A DNA stretch of 64,000 bases from Durusdinium trenchii (taxonomy: Eukaryota > Sar > Dinophyceae > Suessiales > Symbiodiniaceae): the NCBI GenBank assembly GCA_963970005.1, contig CAXAMN010020890.1:966046-1030045 (forward strand). Reading direction: 5' to 3'. The notes beneath the pieces are model-generated. The model made no database searches and had not been told where the DNA came from. It saw nothing but the letters and a program-made list of their open reading frames with translations. Within the stretch, counting starts at the first letter, position 1. Each line of letters begins with the position of its first letter. The translations under genes were made by a program, and so were the position numbers. Of this stretch, positions 12,300-23,844 are shown piece by piece.

Positions 12300-15200
12300 T
12301 TTGGTTGGATATCAACATGGGGTGTATGAGGCAACACTTGGGGGGAACGAATGAACTGGGTATAACTGGGATGTTCCATATTGTTTGGGATGTTGGCGGT
12401 TGAGGTTGCGGTCATTTTTCAGAATCGAGCAGAATGCATGGCTCTTACCAAACAAAGCTAGTATACTAGATCTGATTGAAGCTACTACGATCAGGGCAGA
12501 AGCCTCTCTGGTCTGCCCCCTGCTACGGTCCTATTCATGATGCCCAAACTCCCGCTGTCTGAAGGGCAAACGTCCAAACTTTTTTAAAGCCCACAAGAGG
12601 CCTACAATGGCACGTTGAGACCATAATGGCTTCAATCTTGGGGTTAAGCAGCTGCTCACTGTGGATGGATACAAGGACAAAAGGAAATGCTGCACGGCCA
12701 ATGTCAATAATGATAGCCAATAGCAGCTAGCAGCCCAACAGCCACTCTATCCAACTCACATGCAGGGTGGAGCCAGGCAGCCAAACACTCTTGTCGTGCT
12801 AAAATGTGCTAAACACACCAACAAAGCAAAAGCCACGGCTCGGGGATGACATCAATGAAAAAGTAATTAGAAACTCATACAATGAGCTTCACTGCTTCCA
12901 AGCAGCTGAAATGCCGGTGGGAAGGTCGCAGGCGTGCCAAGTATTATTGCCTCGAAGAATTGCTCGAATGAACCTTCGCACTAAATCTATGCAGACTCTC
13001 TTCATTCCAAGATATTCCAATTATCTTATTCCAAAACGTCCAAGCTCCAAACTATGGTGAACATTCCCAACTTAACTGTGGCAAGCAACTGCCTCTTCAG
13101 CCCACCACCTCACTCACCGGACCGCCGGTCACCACCGTTCACCACCGGTTAGCCACTGGTCACCACTGGTCACCTTCGACCTGTTCGACCACTGGTCTCC
13201 ATCTGAGCTTCCACACAGACCGGTGACCAGTAGCCCACTTCACTCTGGCACGATCGACCCACAGGACGGTCATCTGCCTGAAACGAACGAGGCAAACAAG
13301 GAGCCGACTTCTGGACGACGGAGCGAAGCGCGTTTGGTTTTTTCTTTGGCCCCAGGTTTTTGGGTGTCATCTGTTTGGAAAAGGCGGTCATGTATGTAGA
13401 TGAGTGTAGTATAGGTTGCACGATGTGACGCCCTTATGCAATACCACTTGCAACATCTTCCCACGACACAAGAGAGACTGAAACACAAGGCATACGTAAC
13501 AGGCATGGTGGGCTGTCGGAATGTTGGCATTTCACGGACCAAGACTCTTCCATTCAAACACGACGGAGCTTGCAGCGTCACCCGTTTGACATGAACACAA
13601 CCACTTTCACGCAAAAAGTACAAGCATCTGCCTCCTCACACAGAAATGGACAGCTGCTGTTCGGCCATTGCCAGGCATAAAAGTAGTAGTTGCCGGTGAC
13701 AAGGTCGCAAGCCTGCATGAAGTGTTCATACATGGTCAAGATACAGGATGGAAACTCAATTGAGCAGTTGTTCAGGGATGTCTTTGCAAAGATGTCTTTG
13801 GAACTGTCTTGTTCATGTTGCAAAGTTGTGAGCCTGAAGCAGTCTAGTCAGTCTAGTCTAAAGCTGAGTGGCTGAGTGATGAAAATGCTTAGCTCAAAGC
13901 CAGTGGCAGCCAAACCCCCAAGCACATGTTGTAGGGCTTGACCGACACGAACGGTCACTACACGTCAACCCCTCCTGGTGGGTCTCGCCATCTCCCCAGA
14001 AGCCCGGGGATGCCATTTCACAAAAGCCGTAGTCACACGAATAGAGCCTGCAGTCTGGCTGACATACATGCAAATCACGACTATTCCTCGATCAAACAGC
14101 ACAGCGGCAACACCGAAGAAAATGCCGGTTTGAAGATGCTTCTTCCAACCTTTTGAAGTCTGACGTCTGACTCTTTCCTCCAGAAGAGATCAAGTGTCCA
14201 AATGGCGGCTGGTAAGAAGAGGCGCCTCTTGCATCCCAGTGGGCAGCTTTCACTGCAGTAAGCGTAACCGCAGGGATTCTCGCCAGCCTGGCGAAGAAGC
14301 ACGATGCTCCAAGCAGTTGGAAGTGCGTGTGAAACGGTGCCTCTTGGTATGCCCATCCTGGTCCCTAGTACGTTTGACATTCAATGCAACTGTTGCAAAG
14401 GGATATTGTTGTGCTGAGTAAGAAAGGCTGCACATGCTTGAACCTCTATGGCTCATGCCAGTCACAATGCAAAATCCTATGGATCCATCGCTGGCACCTT
14501 CTGCTTAGAGAATGTTCTGCTTACAGCCAGTCCTGCGTTCGATGAGCAAAGGAGATCTCCAGTTTTTGTGCAGAGCTGCATTGGTTCTCCTGGAATGCGC
14601 AGGGAAATCTCTCCCACAATTGGTAGGAGTTTTGGCCCACAACCCGCCACCCAAAACTGGAAATGACCGAGGTCACAAACATTCATTCGATGCTGCAAAG
14701 CTGTTCAAACAGGTTTGTACAACAAAGGCCCAGGGAACGGATGTTCTTTCTCTCTTGAGTCGGTCACCAAAGCCACCAAAGCTGCCAAAAAGCCTGGATT
14801 GAAATGCTCTCAGTTTGCTTATTTTAACACTGTATGGCAGAAGAAGAGCTTGAAGAGCCTTTACGCCCAGATATATATATATATATAGAGATTTATGATA
14901 TCTCTTGGGTCTATCCTAAGACCTGTAACAGTGGATGATGATGGTTAGTAAAGGCCTTGTCTAAAAATAGTAATAATTGTTTACTGACTGTTACTGCTAA
15001 TAGGACAGACCCAAGAATATCTCTATATATATATATATAGGATTATATAGGTACAAGTAGAACTGGTACCCAAAAATCAAATTTATCCAACAAAATACCA
15101 TTGTCAAAGTCGTTGTCAACCACTGTCGGATTGAAACGGAAGGGTTGTAGGATGCGTTCCCACACTTGTGCAAGATGCTATGTGTTGAAAGTGTGACCAC

Positions 15201-15450
15201 TTGATAATATGTTTCGTATCCCTTGTGAAGTTGTCTGCTAACTTCTGACCCGCGGTGTGAGAGGAGCAGACTCCTGAGGCAATGCCTTCGCCGCCCGCAA
15301 GGTCATCTCTTGAACTGCCTGAAGCTGAATCACCTGCCAAATCAAGGATGGTTCCCGTCCAAAGAAGCAACCTCAGTTCCTGATACTGGGAGTGTAGTGA
15401 AGGACAATTCATCATTCCCTTGATGGTCTCTTGGGATCTCAGTCTCATCT
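12300..15450. other. Stretch without a defensible gene
   Basis: Base composition is near neutral and many short frames are open, but no exon has both splice sites and codon bias. It holds the short GGTCACC/CCACTGGT repeats near 13100-13200 and the foldback element at 14872-15041. Weak minus-strand frames near 13200-13420 could hide exons of the gene starting upstream of 12263. Confidence 0.5.
14872..15041. mobile_element. Foldback (MITE-like) element, family 2, copy 2
   Basis: Two long imperfect arms start with (AT)n, AGAGAT and CTTGGGTCTATCC. They face GGACAGACCCAAG and ATCTCT(AT)n. The centre carries the family core GGATGATGATGGTTAGTAAA and GTTTACTGACTGTTACTG. It is the most complete of the three copies and lies between genes. 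Confidence 0.7.
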
Positions 15451-15461
15451 TCAAACACATG

Positions 15462-15572
15462 ACACTTGTATGAACAGTACCGTAACAGCTGCCTGGTCTC
15501 CGGCTGTGAAGGTCACTGTGTCGCTGCTGCTTCTGGACACATAGCTGGCGAAGGGGCCGACAAAGGACAGGC
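15462..15572 (-). CDS. Unassigned exon with beta-strand character
   Basis: After TAAG|G the frame reads LSFVGPFASYVSRSSSDTVT, then FTAGDQAAVTVLFIQ. GC-rich third positions make it a clear exon. Its end is uncertain because AG|GC, ACG|GT and CAA|GT are all possible. The style resembles the exon at 12263, so a related repeat protein is conceivable. Confidence 0.55.
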
Positions 15573-15898
15573 CTTAGCATACTCTGATTACATCTGGCCT
15601 GAAACGTCGGAGCTTCAAGACCAGTTGATCAAATAAACTGGAAAATCGGAAGTGAATCTGCCCACACTTGGATGTACACCTTTGCCATCATCGGAGAGCG
15701 CTAAGCAGTCTGAAGCAATCACGGCCAAGATTCTACTGAAATGCATCAAACAAGCATATATCAAACCTCCAGTAATGTTTTTCGCGAGCGAAAGTAAGCG
15801 CAACCCTTGAGTGGAACAGCGGCATTGCCTGAACGCCACATAGCTTGAGATAGCTTGAGGTAGTCGGCGCTTGGGATGCACAGGATGATCCAAGGCAC

Positions 15899-15990
15899 CC
15901 TTGCCCACATCCAGGTAGACGTGGCGCTGCTCTCCGCTCGCGGCAAACAGCTCCGTTGGAGAAGTGAAGGGCAGGTCCCCAGTATACGGC
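15899..15990 (-). CDS. Unassigned exon
   Basis: Starts at CCGAG|G and ends at a GTGCCT donor. It contains YTGDLPFTSPTELFAASGEQ followed by RHVYLDVGK. Strong codon bias. The RHVYLDVG end loosely recalls the 'v.lYvDG' turn of LamG folds, which is only a hint. Confidence 0.55.
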
Positions 15991-16465
15991 CTCGGCGACA
16001 CTGAATCTGGTGAAGCAGTTCTCAGAAATTTGGTGAAACAGTAGCAAGTGCATTGCTACGTACTAGGAACAAGGGCGTGACAAGGGGTGGTGCGGCAAGC
16101 TGAGAGTGTGCAACCGCCACATATCAGAGTTCTTGAGCCGGACGAGTGAAAGTTGTGGGTTTTGCGGGATGGGAAGTGATTTGTGAGAGGTTGAGGCAAA
16201 GGCTCAGGGGTCCAAACGCATCCACTTCTGAATGAAAGCATGAACAAAAACGTGAAGCATAGAAGGATGAATGGGCCTTGAAAACCACAAGCCGCAAAAG
16301 TGGATGTACCACCAGCTCTTTCACAAATTTCAGTGGATTCAGGATGTAATTCCTATAGGAACAGGACATCTGGAAATACCTATGAACCCAGCACACGCCG
16401 AATTTAGTCTAGCCATTTCATCTGGTCACTCGAAGTGTCACCTATGCTTTTCTTCCAGTATAGCC

Positions 16466-16507
16466 TAGGCCCTATGCATCAGGCTCATTCCGTGGCTGAT
16501 GCATAGA
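16466..16507. repeat. Hairpin with 11-bp perfect arms
   Basis: CTATGCATCAG and CTGATGCATAG enclose about 13 bases. It lies just downstream of the micro-exon ending at 16526, in the intron direction. No function is assigned. Confidence 0.6.
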
Positions 16508-16525
16508 CTCTAAGCCCCCAAGCAC

Positions 16526-16566
16526 CACTGACAGGAGCTCTCGCGCCGTGACGTTGAAGAGTCGCC
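16526..16566 (-). CDS. Micro-exon candidate
   Basis: A 41-nt segment between CCAG|G and a GTGCTT donor reads RLFNVTARELLSV with biased codons. It sits between other minus-strand exons. Its short length limits confidence. Confidence 0.4.
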
Positions 16567-17599
16567 CTGGGCGCCAACGGCTAGGAGGAGTCCAAAGAGG
16601 GACAGGGGACAGACAGGAAGGTCCGTCCCCCGCGTGTTTTGATGTGTTTTCCGCCGTTTGGAGCCATGTTTTCACTCTATGTTCGCAAACGGCTTGTGCT
16701 TTTGGGGTGGCTTCTGGCACTGGCTCAAGGCAAGGGACCAGTCTCACAGCGACACCAAGAGGGACGCCCGGCCAAACCACGCAAACGAACGTCTGGTCAA
16801 GCTACATCGTTCCTGGATCCAGCTCTTTAGCATCCAGACTATTGAAGGAGGTTTGGGGATGGGTCGTCTGATTGCCTGCAGTTTATAGACCAAATCCTGG
16901 TGTGACACATGAGTTCTGAATCAGCAGTTCTGGATAAATTTGGATGCGGCCAGACACTAGGCGCGCCGTCGTGGATCCCTTCCTATGAACCATCCACTAC
17001 TGGTGGATGGGACACCCATTTTTGGCTTTGGCATCCCGAAGATCCATCCAAGTGCCCCGACCACAGAAGTCCAAGGAAAGCAGTGGCACTGATGCCACCA
17101 CTAAGAGAGAGGAGGCCTTGAGAGGGCAAAGCATGCAAGTCATCATCATGGCATCATGGTGCATGGGTTTGGTGACTTTGGTGAGTAACTTTTAAGGTCT
17201 TTGAAGGAGGAATATTGCAGTTACTGCCAGAGAGATGCCTGGAAGCATTCTTTTCAGGTGAAGAGAATGTGCCTTGAAGGAAGGTGGAACAAACCATGTC
17301 TGGTGTCCGAATGCCGAACATCTTTGTCTGCACCTCTCTGAACTTCATTGTGGTCACCGTCATCATCGCGCCTGCGGCAAGCGATCCTCGGCATCCTCGC
17401 GCAAAAAGCCGAGGTGTTCAGAAGCTGAAAAATGTTTGCTTTCGAACAGAATGATATATGTTGTTCTTCATGAATTATTCCAAACACTCCTGCAAACCTT
17501 TTTTGAGAGGTATGTGCCAGGTAATGCCAGGTATGTCTTACAGAGAGGAGGCACCCCACCAACACCTGCTTCCAAAACAACCAAGCATTTCAACCGGCC

Positions 17600-17754
17600 A
17601 AACGGCCGTTCTCCACTCCTCATAATCAGGCCACGGTCACGGTCCTCCACCCTCCACCCGTCCTCCACCCGCTCGGCAAGGCAACGCCGCAAGGGCATGC
17701 TGGCGTCCTGCCCACTGGGCGCCGGCAAGGCCGCTTTGAGCTTCACCAAAACGC
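17600..17754 (-). CDS. Unassigned exon
   Basis: After CTGAG|G the frame contains VKLKAALPAPSGQDASMPLR and then CLAERVEDGWRVEDRDRGL. Strong codon bias. The repeated DGWRVEDRDR stretch comes from a GGTGGAGGA micro-repeat. The 3' end is not fixed. Confidence 0.5.
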
Positions 17755-17955
17755 CTCAGGCGTTTGAAGCGGGAGATGTCGGGATGCGTTGGGAGATGTG
17801 GGGAGGTGGGGTCAGAATCTTGATATGTTGCCTAGACACGTCAGAGCGTATGCTTAAAAAAGCGTCTTTTTGAGATCTGTCCTGTTCCTTCACGGGATGG
17901 TTGGAGAGGTCGATTATTTCTTCCACAGCTTTTCCTTGCAGCCTTGCACCAACCT

Positions 17956-18068
17956 ATGAGAGGTCGATTGTTTCTTCCAGGGCGCCATTGACGGCATCCT
18001 GGACGATGTCCACAGCGGAGACGGTCGCTGTGAGCGGGGAGAACTTCATGTTGCAATTGAACTCTGAC
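17956..18068 (-). CDS. Unassigned exon
   Basis: After CCAG|G the frame contains NMKFSPLTATVSAVDIVQDA and then VNGALEETIDLS, ending at a TAG. It may be a last exon, or it may end earlier at CTG|GAAGAA. Its end overlaps a 22-bp direct duplication (see 17904-17979). Confidence 0.55.
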
Positions 18069-18590
18069 CTGGGATGCTTTGGACAGCTGGAAGTGGAATA
18101 GGGAAAATAATGGAAATTTTCAGAATATCAGAATACGATAGAACACATATCATGAGGGAATGGGACTTCGACAGCTAAGAAGGGGCACTGACGGCATGAA
18201 TTTGGTGTTGGTTTGCTGTTGGTTGGGAATCCTCCAACCCAGGCTTGAAGAACAGGTTTGACGTCCATTGAATTCATCCATGATTGGAAACACCGGCGAA
18301 CCGTTCTTCACGTGCCAACCTCCTGAAACATGGCCATGCATGCTTATCCTAGCAACATCTGTGACGTGGCTTCTGAAGAACCATGGAATTTGGTGATACA
18401 CTGGGCATCATGACCCTTGCATCACGAATCTTCGCGGAAAGTGTCACTTTTCCCAACAACAAGCAAGGGGCTTTAGATTCGATATGCTTATATTAGATCT
18501 CTATATTTGGCCTGAACTTCAGAGAACCTCAAACCACTCAACCAGCCCAAGGTGTGTAAAGCGTTTGCTCTGACGTGTCTGTGTCTCCTC

Positions 18591-18840
18591 TTACCGCGGG
18601 TCCAAATGGGTCCAAAACTTCTTGTCAAGCAACAAGGCAGCAAAGGCAGCCACCTGTTTGTGCCGTGGCCACGCGTGGGGAAGAATCAACCGCCAATATA
18701 CATCCTTGATCATCCTCCGGCAAGCTAACATTGCACATCGTAGTGTCATAGCACCTGCTAAAGCCTGCACCTTCACGGTGATAGAACACTTTACTTCGTT
18801 TGTTTGCCAATTTTTATCAACCATTTCAGCCACCTCAGCA
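18591..18840 (-). CDS. Open frame, possible last exon
   Basis: About 80 codons to a TAA, containing QALAGAMTLRCAMLACRRMI, WRLILPHAWPRHKQ and AAFAALLLDKKFW. Codon bias is moderate. The protein looks plausible but no family is recognised. Confidence 0.35.
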
Positions 18841-18886
18841 TGACAGCATGAACCTCAGCCCCCCCGTGTCCCATCGACTAAGGCAC

Positions 18887-18969
18887 CTCTAGCGCCAGTG
18901 AAGCACCACTGAGCAAGGCCTCCAGTGCACGACGCAGGTAGTCGAAGGCACTCAGTTGCATCACATTGC
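18887..18969 (-). CDS. Unassigned helical exon
   Basis: Between GTCGAG|G and a GAG|GTGCCT donor it reads NVMQLSAFDYLRRALEALLS and then GASLALE. Both splice sites are good and codon bias is strong. Unknown function. Confidence 0.6.
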
Positions 18970-19439
18970 CTCGACAATCACCGCGGGCCATCGAGGACGT
19001 TGGAAGGAGTGAGGCAAACAAGGGCCGGCGACAATTGGGATTGGGGAAGCAAGGACTGTTCTGCAAGAGCTTCAAGGTTCGTTCTAACTTCAGACTGTGT
19101 AGGGATCCTTTTTTCCCTGGATGAGGACAAAATGGATACACATGGACTTTCACCTCAAGCCATGTCAAGGTTTCTTCTCTTAGACAGCGCCAGCGCCAGG
19201 TGTACCCAAGAGTTCTTCCAGCGTTCAAGCTGCTACGCAATCAGTTCTGCCATGTGCCACACTGAGCCGAAGGGAGCTGGACCCTGAAAGCCCCTTCGCG
19301 CAGGTCCACCCCCCCTCCTCGCGCGCGGGTCTAGCCCTTGCTCATACGAAGGTTTTCCTCGCAGAAAACCCCCAGGGCCCCAGGGGGCGGCGGAGTATAG
19401 GGGGAGATGCCATGAGTTGTCGTGCTTTCTCTGAGGACC

Positions 19440-19545
19440 CTGGCCAACATCCATCAAAGAGATCACCCCATCCTGCGAAGTGGCATTCCACAGCTCAAGA
19501 TCCATGCTTGGTGGCGTGGGGTCTGGGTCTGGGTCACTGAGCTTG
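19440..19545 (-). CDS. Possible exon
   Basis: The minus-strand frame contains SMDLELWNATSQDGVISLMD and then VGQG. The boundaries are unclear because no AG|G acceptor lies close by. It would be the most upstream recognised exon of this cluster. Confidence 0.35.
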
Positions 19546-20182
19546 GGCTTCAACGATCCAAACGGCGACTGGAGGGTTCTACAAGAAACATCGGGTATGA
19601 ATACCCATCACGATGCGGCTAACATTCCAGGAGTGAAAGTATTCGAGAAATGCAGCTTCCATCAGCTTCTGTTCAACCTGGCTTGACCTGCGTCTATTGG
19701 CCCATCGCACTACAGTTTCTGCCCGTTTATGCATGTCTGTGTCTTTTTGAGGAGCAGCTGAGTAGAGAACGCAAACTGGCGCAAACAAGATCGTTGTTCT
19801 GAAGATCGTTGTTCTGACCTGATATGCCAGAATCAAACCCAAGTACCCACCTCACTCCGTAAATGTCAGTCCTGAGAATCAAGTTCTTGTGCAAGATCCT
19901 GGCATTTGGGCTGCATACAGGCTGCAAGGAGTCAAAATCCGATCATTAGCATCAACAACAAAACATTTACCAGTGGGTAAGACTGTAAATCCTCAACTAA
20001 TTAATGCCTATCTCCACAAGGTTCTCTCTCTCTCTCTACAGGGCCACAGAATCAGCCAGGATGGCTCAAGCCTCTGATCTAAAGAACGTTGGCAGAAGAA
20101 AACAAATTGCCTGGCTAAGCTACTACTTGCTCACCTTCATGCTGCAAGTCGACGTGTGAAAACACAGCCCTCTCCTGCGCAG

Positions 20183-20493
20183 GGCCGGAGAGCCAGCCAC
20201 TGCCACAATTGGCCGCCAGAATGGGCGCAGAGGTCAAGAGATTGGAGAGATCCGTGGCCAAGGCCCTCACCGGAAGAGCTGTTTGAATGTGAAAGAAGAG
20301 GGTCGATTTGGCTTGGAGGTGAAGGGGCTCAAACCGGATGGAATGAGATATTCTTGGTGGTTAAGTCTCTGAACTGAACATTCCATGCTGAGAACTTGCT
20401 GTTGGAAGTCCAACTTCTAAAGGCAAAAAGCAAGGCAAAAAGAGAGGGGGAGTTTTTGAAGGAGCTCATCTCCATCGAAATCGAGGAATTGCT
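20183..20493 (+). CDS. Coiled-coil gene fragment, two plus-strand exons
   Basis: Exon 20183-20262 runs from GCAG|G to an AAG|GC donor and contains LPQLAARMGAEVKRLERSVA. Exon ~20394-20493 contains NLLLEVQLLKAKSKAKREGE and then FLKELISIEIEELLQ, ending at an AAG|GC donor or at the TAG a few bases on. The antisense frames look like typical mirror images of a coiled coil, so the plus strand is preferred. It is the only convincing plus-strand coding signal in the window. Confidence 0.5.
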
Positions 20494-20770
20494 GCAAGGC
20501 TAGTAAACCGAATCAATAGGATCGATGGGATCAAAACATAGCTGTAGAATTCTGTAGACGCGCGGACTCTGTGAAAGCTGAGAGACCCAAACCACTCTGA
20601 CATTATTCCCCATCACTTCCCTTTTCGCAGTCAAGGCACAAAAGAGATGCTGGCAGCGCCGCTGCCCCTGAAGGAAAGATTTAAAGACAAAAAAACTGAC
20701 ACCATGGGTGCGAGTGTCTGAATTGTCCCGTTCTAGAGACTGTACCAAACAATGGCCCCTACTGTTCTTG

Positions 20771-20836
20771 GCCGCTTATAGGAGCAAGGACGCTACTAGG
20801 GGCTCCTGGCATCGCTACTAGGAGCAAGGACGCACT
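20771..20836. repeat. Dispersed copy of the CTACTAGGAACAAG repeat family
   Basis: Contains GGAGCAAGGACGCTACTAGG twice with a linking segment. It is related to the array at 21587-21991, 0.75 kb away, and to copies at 30262, 39034, 51306 and 54201. Confidence 0.75.
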
Positions 20837-21454
20837 ATGAGAATTCCAGCAAATCCCATGCGCTCTGATCTTTTGAGACAAACGCCGTGGAACAAAGTAG
20901 AAACCTCGTGGCATGCTCTTCACAAGCCTTCATGGCTATATAGTTGTGCCCGTTGCATTCACAAAGTTGTCGCACATTCACGGCTCCACAATCGTTCGCT
21001 ACCCATTGGTGTTGGGCCTCCCTATAAAATTACACACCCAAATGGTGTATGGCTCAAAAATAGGATACCATATGATACCATCACATCCAGACCTATCCAA
21101 ACCCACTCTTGAACTTTTGAGGAATCAACTGGAGCCATCTTCATCCAGCAACACCAAAACCTCCTGGCATCTCAGGAGTTGTGGCGGGTGGAGGTGTACT
21201 ACTTCAAAGACTCTTGGTAGTACCTACTTCTATCTAGTTGGTGTATGACTCACACTAAGATATAACTACCTATCCATTTGTTTCCCTCTTTTGGAGCGCA
21301 TCGGTTTAAGAAATTGTTCAAGGCACCCTCTAACAAAGGAAGACATGTGAAGAAATGATCCCATCCCATCCCATCCCAAACATCATACCCAAACCCCCCA
21401 AAAAAATCACGTGGCCTTTTCCTCCAAAGGGAACCACATTCCAATCTCCCCCAC

Positions 21455-21576
21455 CTCCTTGTGGCGCCAGTGCTGTGCTCGGCTGCACCAAGTGGGTCAA
21501 GCTGCTCACCCGGTCCTCGTCCACGCGGAGACGGTCCACGGCGGTAGTGGTGAGACGGGTGGTGAGACAGGGTGAC
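21455..21576 (-). CDS. Unassigned exon next to the tandem array
   Basis: After CAAAG|G the frame reads CLTTRLTTTAVDRLRVDEDR, then VSSLTHLVQPSTALAPQ, ending at GGAG|GTGGGG. Excellent codon bias. On the minus strand the 59-bp tandem array lies immediately upstream, in the intron, only 10 bases from the acceptor. Confidence 0.6.
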
Positions 21577-21586
21577 CTTTGCAGCG

Positions 21587-21991
21587 ACTAGTAGTAACAA
21601 GAAGCTACTAGGAACAAGTGCATCGCTAGTAGTAACAAGTGCCTTACTAGTAGTAACAAGAAGCTACTAGGAACAAGTGCATCGCTAGTAGTAACAAGTG
21701 CCTTACTAGTAGTAACAAGAAGCTACTAGGGACAAGTGCATCGCTAGTAGTAACAAGTGCCTTACTAGTAGTAACAAGAAGCTACTAGGAACAAGTGCAT
21801 CGCTAGTAGTAACAAGTGCCTTACTAGTAGTAACAAGAAGCTACTAGGAACAAGTGCATCGCTAGTAGTAACAAGTGCCTTACTAGTAGTAACAAGAAGC
21901 TACTAGGAACAAGTGCATCGCTAGTAGTAACAAGTGCCTTACCAGTAGTAACAAGAAGCTACTAGGAACAAGTGCATCGCTAGTAGTAACA
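21587..21991. repeat. 59-bp tandem array, about 6.9 units
   Basis: Units start at 21587, 21646, 21705, 21764, 21823, 21882 and 21941 (partial). The unit consists of ACTAGTAGTAACAAGAAG followed by CTACTAGGAACAAGTGCATC and a second AGTAGTAACAAG. Only two clear substitutions were seen (near 21729 and 21939), so the array is young or homogenised. Confidence 0.95.
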
Positions 21992-22247
21992 ATAAGAATT
22001 TAATTAGAATTGTACAACTTCCTTCTGATCTCTTGTTCAATTCGACCTATTGTAGGTCACCATCTATCACTAGCAACTTCCTTCAATACATATTATCAAA
22101 TATTTTGCTCTTCTCGGTAACTTTGGAAAAATATCAGAGAGCAAAATACATATGATTTATGATCACTCGCATGTTGAACAGAAAACGCGGGCAATTTCCA
22201 GGGGTGCAACATGTCCTTTCAAAAAAAGAAGGCGTCTCAACCCATAC

Positions 22248-22354
22248 CACCGCGTGCTGCTTCACCTCGCGGCGCTTGGGTCTCTCCGCGCCGCTCTCTG
22301 CGCAGGTCACAAAGATGCGTTCCCACGGCTGGGAGTTTGGACGACGGGACTGAC
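22248..22354 (-). CDS. Unassigned exon
   Basis: 35 whole codons between a CCAG|G acceptor and a GTATGG donor, containing SQPWERIFVTCAESGAERPK and then RREVKQHAV. Third positions are strongly G/C. Probably the same gene as the exon at 21455-21576. Confidence 0.6.
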
Positions 22355-22836
22355 CTGGTGACCTGTGGGTGCCCTTCATTTGATAATTGTCCACAAAAAA
22401 ATAAACGAGAACGCACATGAACACACCCCTACGATCCCCTAAGAGTCATCTGACTGACTAATGAGTATACGAAGTGATGGGAACACAGCAGGTTCCCCAA
22501 ACCACAGCCACCTTTTGCACTGTGAACAGCTCCTGCAAGATACTTCGCATCCCGCTGAGGGCCAAGTCTGCAAAGCCTCTCACGAGGCAAGGCCGAAATG
22601 CATGACAACATATATGAATATATGAATATATATGACAACCACCATGGAGATGGCTGCCATTTGACATCGTTCCGCGTAGAGGGGTTTAAACACAGAAGTC
22701 ATCTAAGGGCAAAATTGCAAAAACATGGCAAAAGCCGCAGTTCTCACAATCAACTTCGCAGGGCCTAAAGAAACCTAACAGTGCTAGAAAAAAAAAACGG
22801 TGCCCCCTCTTTTGTTCTTCATCTAAGTTCGTTGCT

Positions 22837-23090
22837 TTGAACATCCAAGAAAGGACTTCGGAAATGACTGCGTCTTCCCGTCTTCCTGAAGCCGACGCAT
22901 CTCTTTTTGGCCCAGCTGAACGACGCCGACATCGAGATGAAGGATGCAGAGCGGCTTCCCACCGGAGGGCGGAACAAGCGTGGAACATGGAACAACGCCA
23001 ACAGCTGCCCCTTCGCCGTGCAAAGGCCAAGGAACATGGTCAAGGTCGCAAAGAAATGGAACATCGAATCACATCAATCTGTGCCATGAG
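22837..23090. other. Coding-like patch, strand undecided
   Basis: GC-rich third positions appear in more than one frame. On the plus strand: LNDADIEMKDAERLPTGGRN. On the minus strand: GGKPLCILHLDVGVVQLGQK. One is probably an exon and the other its shadow. Neighbouring exons favour the minus strand. Confidence 0.35.
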
Positions 23091-23844
23091 GTCTGTGAAT
23101 TCCCTAACCAGTTGTTTGGTGTATTGTTTCACGAAGCAACAACATACTCATTAGCATAGACTAAGTAGACAGACTGAGCCTTGAAGAGGTGCCCAAGCAC
23201 CGAAGGCTTCTGTCCCGTTCTCGTTTCAAAATTAGGACCCGACCGGTATGACACCCAGAGACACACGCAGCAAAGTGTCACAAATTCAATTGGGCAATTC
23301 GAACCCTGGAATCGCCGACAGGGTCAGCAATCAATCCTGTAGGCCCTCCTGGAGAGCGAGACGGAGACATAAAATGAATATCTCATAGACTCATAAGAGG
23401 TGTGGCTGCTACCTTCATGCTAAACATCCACTATATAATGACTATATATATATACCTTCATAGTTCCAAAAGCGACGTATCATATATACTCGCCTTGAAC
23501 ACGCCCTGAACTTGTGCTTCGTTGATTCGTACATTTTGCGTATTGGGAGATATCACACTCTGAAATAATTCATGTACAGTACATGTCCTGTGTACATTGA
23601 CCCTTGCATACCCACCGTAGGAGAAGGGTGCGTAGTGGTTGGAGCGGTGGGCAAAATCGAGAACCCCACACCATGGTAGACATCCCCGGTAGTCCGATCT
23701 GTTCATGCAGTCAACCAGTGTCATGGCTTATTGTCATCTTGGGCCAAATTCCACACCACAAAGACGACCAATCCCTTGTGGATCCTTGGTGTTTGAAGGA
23801 CATGTTTCGGGAGGGTTCTCTGTTCAAGTACAGGATGTCCTGGC

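Noticed and set aside
14872..15041. A tRNA or snRNA gene in the hairpin
   Set aside because: The arms do not form a cloverleaf, no anticodon arm or A/B box pattern was found, and the sequence recurs as a repeat.
17274..17873. 199-codon plus-strand open frame
   Set aside because: It is antisense to the biased minus-strand exon 17754-17600 and shows no bias of its own.
21587..21991. CRISPR-like regular array
   Set aside because: The whole 59-bp unit is conserved with no variable spacers, and the context is eukaryotic.
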